Assembly: GCA_013399305.1 (NCBI GenBank)
Contig: VXAI01000475.1
Coordinates: 13,921-77,920, forward strand
DNA: 64,000 bases
Source: Rostratula benghalensis
Lineage: Eukaryota > Chordata > Aves > Charadriiformes > Rostratulidae
Direction of reading: 5' to 3'
This document shows positions 61,485 through 64,000 of this stretch, piece after piece. The number at the start of each line of letters is the position of its first letter. The first letter of the stretch is position 1. The notes beneath the pieces are model-generated. The model did not search any database, was not told the origin of the DNA, and saw only the letters and a list, made by a program, of their open reading frames with translations. The translations under genes were made by a program, and so were the position numbers.

Positions 61485-64000
61485 CTGAAAATGGAAATAA
61501 AAAGGTAAAGATTTAAATATCTCCAAAGAACAATTCAGAATACATTAGAATAATATTACTTACTGCACTGTTTAAAGACTTACTCTTTAAGCCACTTTAC
61601 AGTGCAGTGATATTCTTTACTTCTGAATTTCAATAAAGCAGCTTACAAAACAAGAGCTTCTCTTTTGGATTTACAGACAATGAAGGCACAAATAGCATGA
61701 TATTTTGTTTGTCTTATTTTGTCTGCAAACTGACATGTTGTTTAATAAATTACATCAAAAAAAGATTTTAAAGCAACCAGGTGCGCTTACTGATTTCAGT
61801 CATAGCAATGAAAAAAAACCATGCATTTTTCATTCACACATGGGTTTAATCCAAGGTGTTAGGCCTGCTGCCTAAAATTACAGCGTAAAGTAACCATTTC
61901 TTGCCATTACAGACAAAAGGGCTCTGATTTAGAGCGGCAATGGAACACTACACTGCCACTTGCCTTCCCCACAAAGTTACTGCATGCAACCGGATTAAAA
62001 CAGGCATTTAAAACCTAGAAAAACACAAGGAATATACAGCGATGAATGTACCAAGAGCTGTCTAAGACTTGCATGTTTTATCTAGTTTTCTTTTTCAATG
62101 GGTATGGCCACTAAATAACAAGTGATAATATAAAATTGAAGAAGGCATTTTCAGTAGAAAATGCCCAAGTATTTTGCTTTACTCGGATACCTAAAGTAGC
62201 AAGCACACCCCTCGATTAAGGCAGAATATTTCTTAGCTTTGCAGATCACAGACAGGTTTCCTCAGGTGAGTGAAAGCTCTCTCTTACTCAACCTGGAGAA
62301 GCTGATTGGTTTCTACAGCGTTGGCATTCTAACAGCCATCAAACTCTCCCCCTTATAGAACACCAGAACAGCCCAATGTCGATACCGATAGACTCAGACC
62401 TAGTCCCAGCAGTGTATGAGGAGTGGTGACTCCCCCTTTCCCTGCAACCTGATCTACTCTCACATTAGTAACTGCATTCTTCTTGAACTACAAGTTACCC
62501 CAGCAGGGAAGTACTATCATCAAATATTTGCCCAGGTTGCCCATGAAACCCAGAGCACACAGGAATGCATGAAAAATAGATAGCTTTTTCAGGTACAGCA
62601 CTAACAAGGCATCAGGGACAGCAAAGCCCCTGTTCCTGATATGGGTCAAAATATAATGAGAATAAAGGTGTCTATGTTGACAGACCGATTCAGAGCTCAT
62701 TATCAGTAGTCGCCGTCCTTGTGAATACTACCATGAAGATATCTGCAGAGTGTAAGGGGAGTTTGAAGCTGTAAGAGTAAGCTATGAATCTGATCGAGAC
62801 ATCATACAGCAGAAAAAGCTTTACTTCTGACTGTTGGTCTTTCTCATTTTGATCTTAACCATGCACTACTGTAGTAAAGTACTGTTACACCACACCAGTG
62901 TAGTAAATTATTATTATGCATTTAGTGTAAACTTCAGAAATGACAGCAGCAGAGCAAAGAATAACTAATGACAACAAGTTAAAGAAAAAGCGTATCTGTA
63001 CCTAGAAGCTCTAAAATGAGACTGGAAAAGAAAGCTGTAAAACAAGACTACTCAGGTTTAAGGGGTTATAGTCTGAGGACATGGAAAGAGCGAAAAGGTC
63101 AGGTACAGTGTTTTCAGAGCAGGGCAGGATGCTGCTTCTCAAACAGCAAAAGTTTAACAAAGACAGATAGGGAAAGAACCTGCTTTCTTTTCCCCCAATC
63201 CCTGTCCACAGAAACATGTTTTCTCCCTGCCACATCTGCTTATTTTCTCTTCCTTCCTTCTCCTCTGTATGATGCATGTAAAGCAGAGGCATCAGGCTCT
63301 TGAAAAGCTGAAAGGTTATCTTCACATGTTTGCTCCACTTGCACAAATGCACAGTTGATCCTTGGTACCTTGGGGCAATTTCTCATTCCACTGTATGTCA
63401 GAAGGAGCAAGAATAAATGCAGAACCTGTGAGCGCATGTCACTGGAATTGCACAACTGGGCAAACTCTTCTCTGGAAGGCAGTGAGGGCAGAGGATGGAA
63501 CCAGGAGGTAGGAGCAGTGCTTTCAACCTTCTTCCCAACTCCCTGTGGTTCCCTTCACACAAGGCTGACTCCACCTATCTTTGACTTTGGAAAAGTCCTG
63601 CTAGGTAGTAAGAAGCATTTTTTTATTCATTACTCTTTCTCCAAGACTAATTTATACTGAAGATGAAGAATATGAGAACTGAATTCTCATAGCTTGTAAC
63701 TTCTAATACTCTTTACAATACATAAACATCTGACCGTTCAGATTGTCTTTTTTTTAAAACACCATTCAAGTATTTCAAGCAGTGTAATAGCTTACTGTGG
63801 TAAGGGCAGAAAGCAACAGGAGACAATGCACTATTGCGCAAAAGTATTCCATGATAACCTGTCATGATCTAGATCAATGAAGTAGAAATATAAGAACACT
63901 GGCTAGAGAAACTACTCAGCACATTTGCTACAGTAACAGAGGAGAATCCCTCAACAGACAGCAATGGAAACAATCTAAATCCCTCTTCAAAGTTACAATG
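61485..64000 (-). other. PIGG: PIGG upstream intron (partial), no exon recognised
   Basis: Reading the minus strand I find no peptide resembling PIGG between the acceptor at 61485 and the window end. Frames at 62700-62488 and 63352-63011 lack convincing splice context and family motifs. No repeat element was recognised either. Confidence 0.6.

Noticed and set aside
62488..62700. Minus-strand frame with a hydrophobic stretch as a possible further PIGG exon
   Set aside because: I could not match it to any PIGG family block or find a convincing pair of splice sites with the right phase.

Overview
The window looks like nuclear genomic DNA of a bird. About a dozen fragments of CR1, the dominant avian LINE, are spread through it, two stretches resemble LTRs of avian endogenous retroviruses, and the only two recognisable genes fit a vertebrate gene neighbourhood known from human 4p16.3. 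Most of the window is non-coding, and most open reading frames in it are chance frames or CR1 remnants.

Layout. Bases 1-283 hold the GC-rich 3' end of a coding exon on the plus strand, probably TMEM271, inside the edge of a CpG-rich block. From 284 to about 12.46 kb the DNA is AT-rich and almost free of recognisable repeats; its proximal part is probably the 3' UTR. From 12.46 to 40.37 kb lies intergenic DNA with several CR1 copies, including one with an internal 89-bp tandem duplication and one whose 5' part is inverted. The last two coding exons of PIGG are on the minus strand at 61484-61321 and 40601-40376. The two genes therefore converge, as I recall TMEM271 and PIGG doing in human.

The last PIGG intron is about 20.7 kb long and full of repeats: CR1 copies on both strands, a 2.3-kb degenerate purine-rich tract, a second purine-rich array carrying GCATGC/ATGCAT motifs, an LTR-like tract with a CR1 apparently nested in it next to a 610-base run of Ns, and a probable solo LTR ending about 80 bp from the PIGG splice donor. 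I saw no tRNA, rRNA, CRISPR array or prokaryotic feature. No new protein-coding system is evident; the unusual material is in repeat structure and in how it has rearranged.
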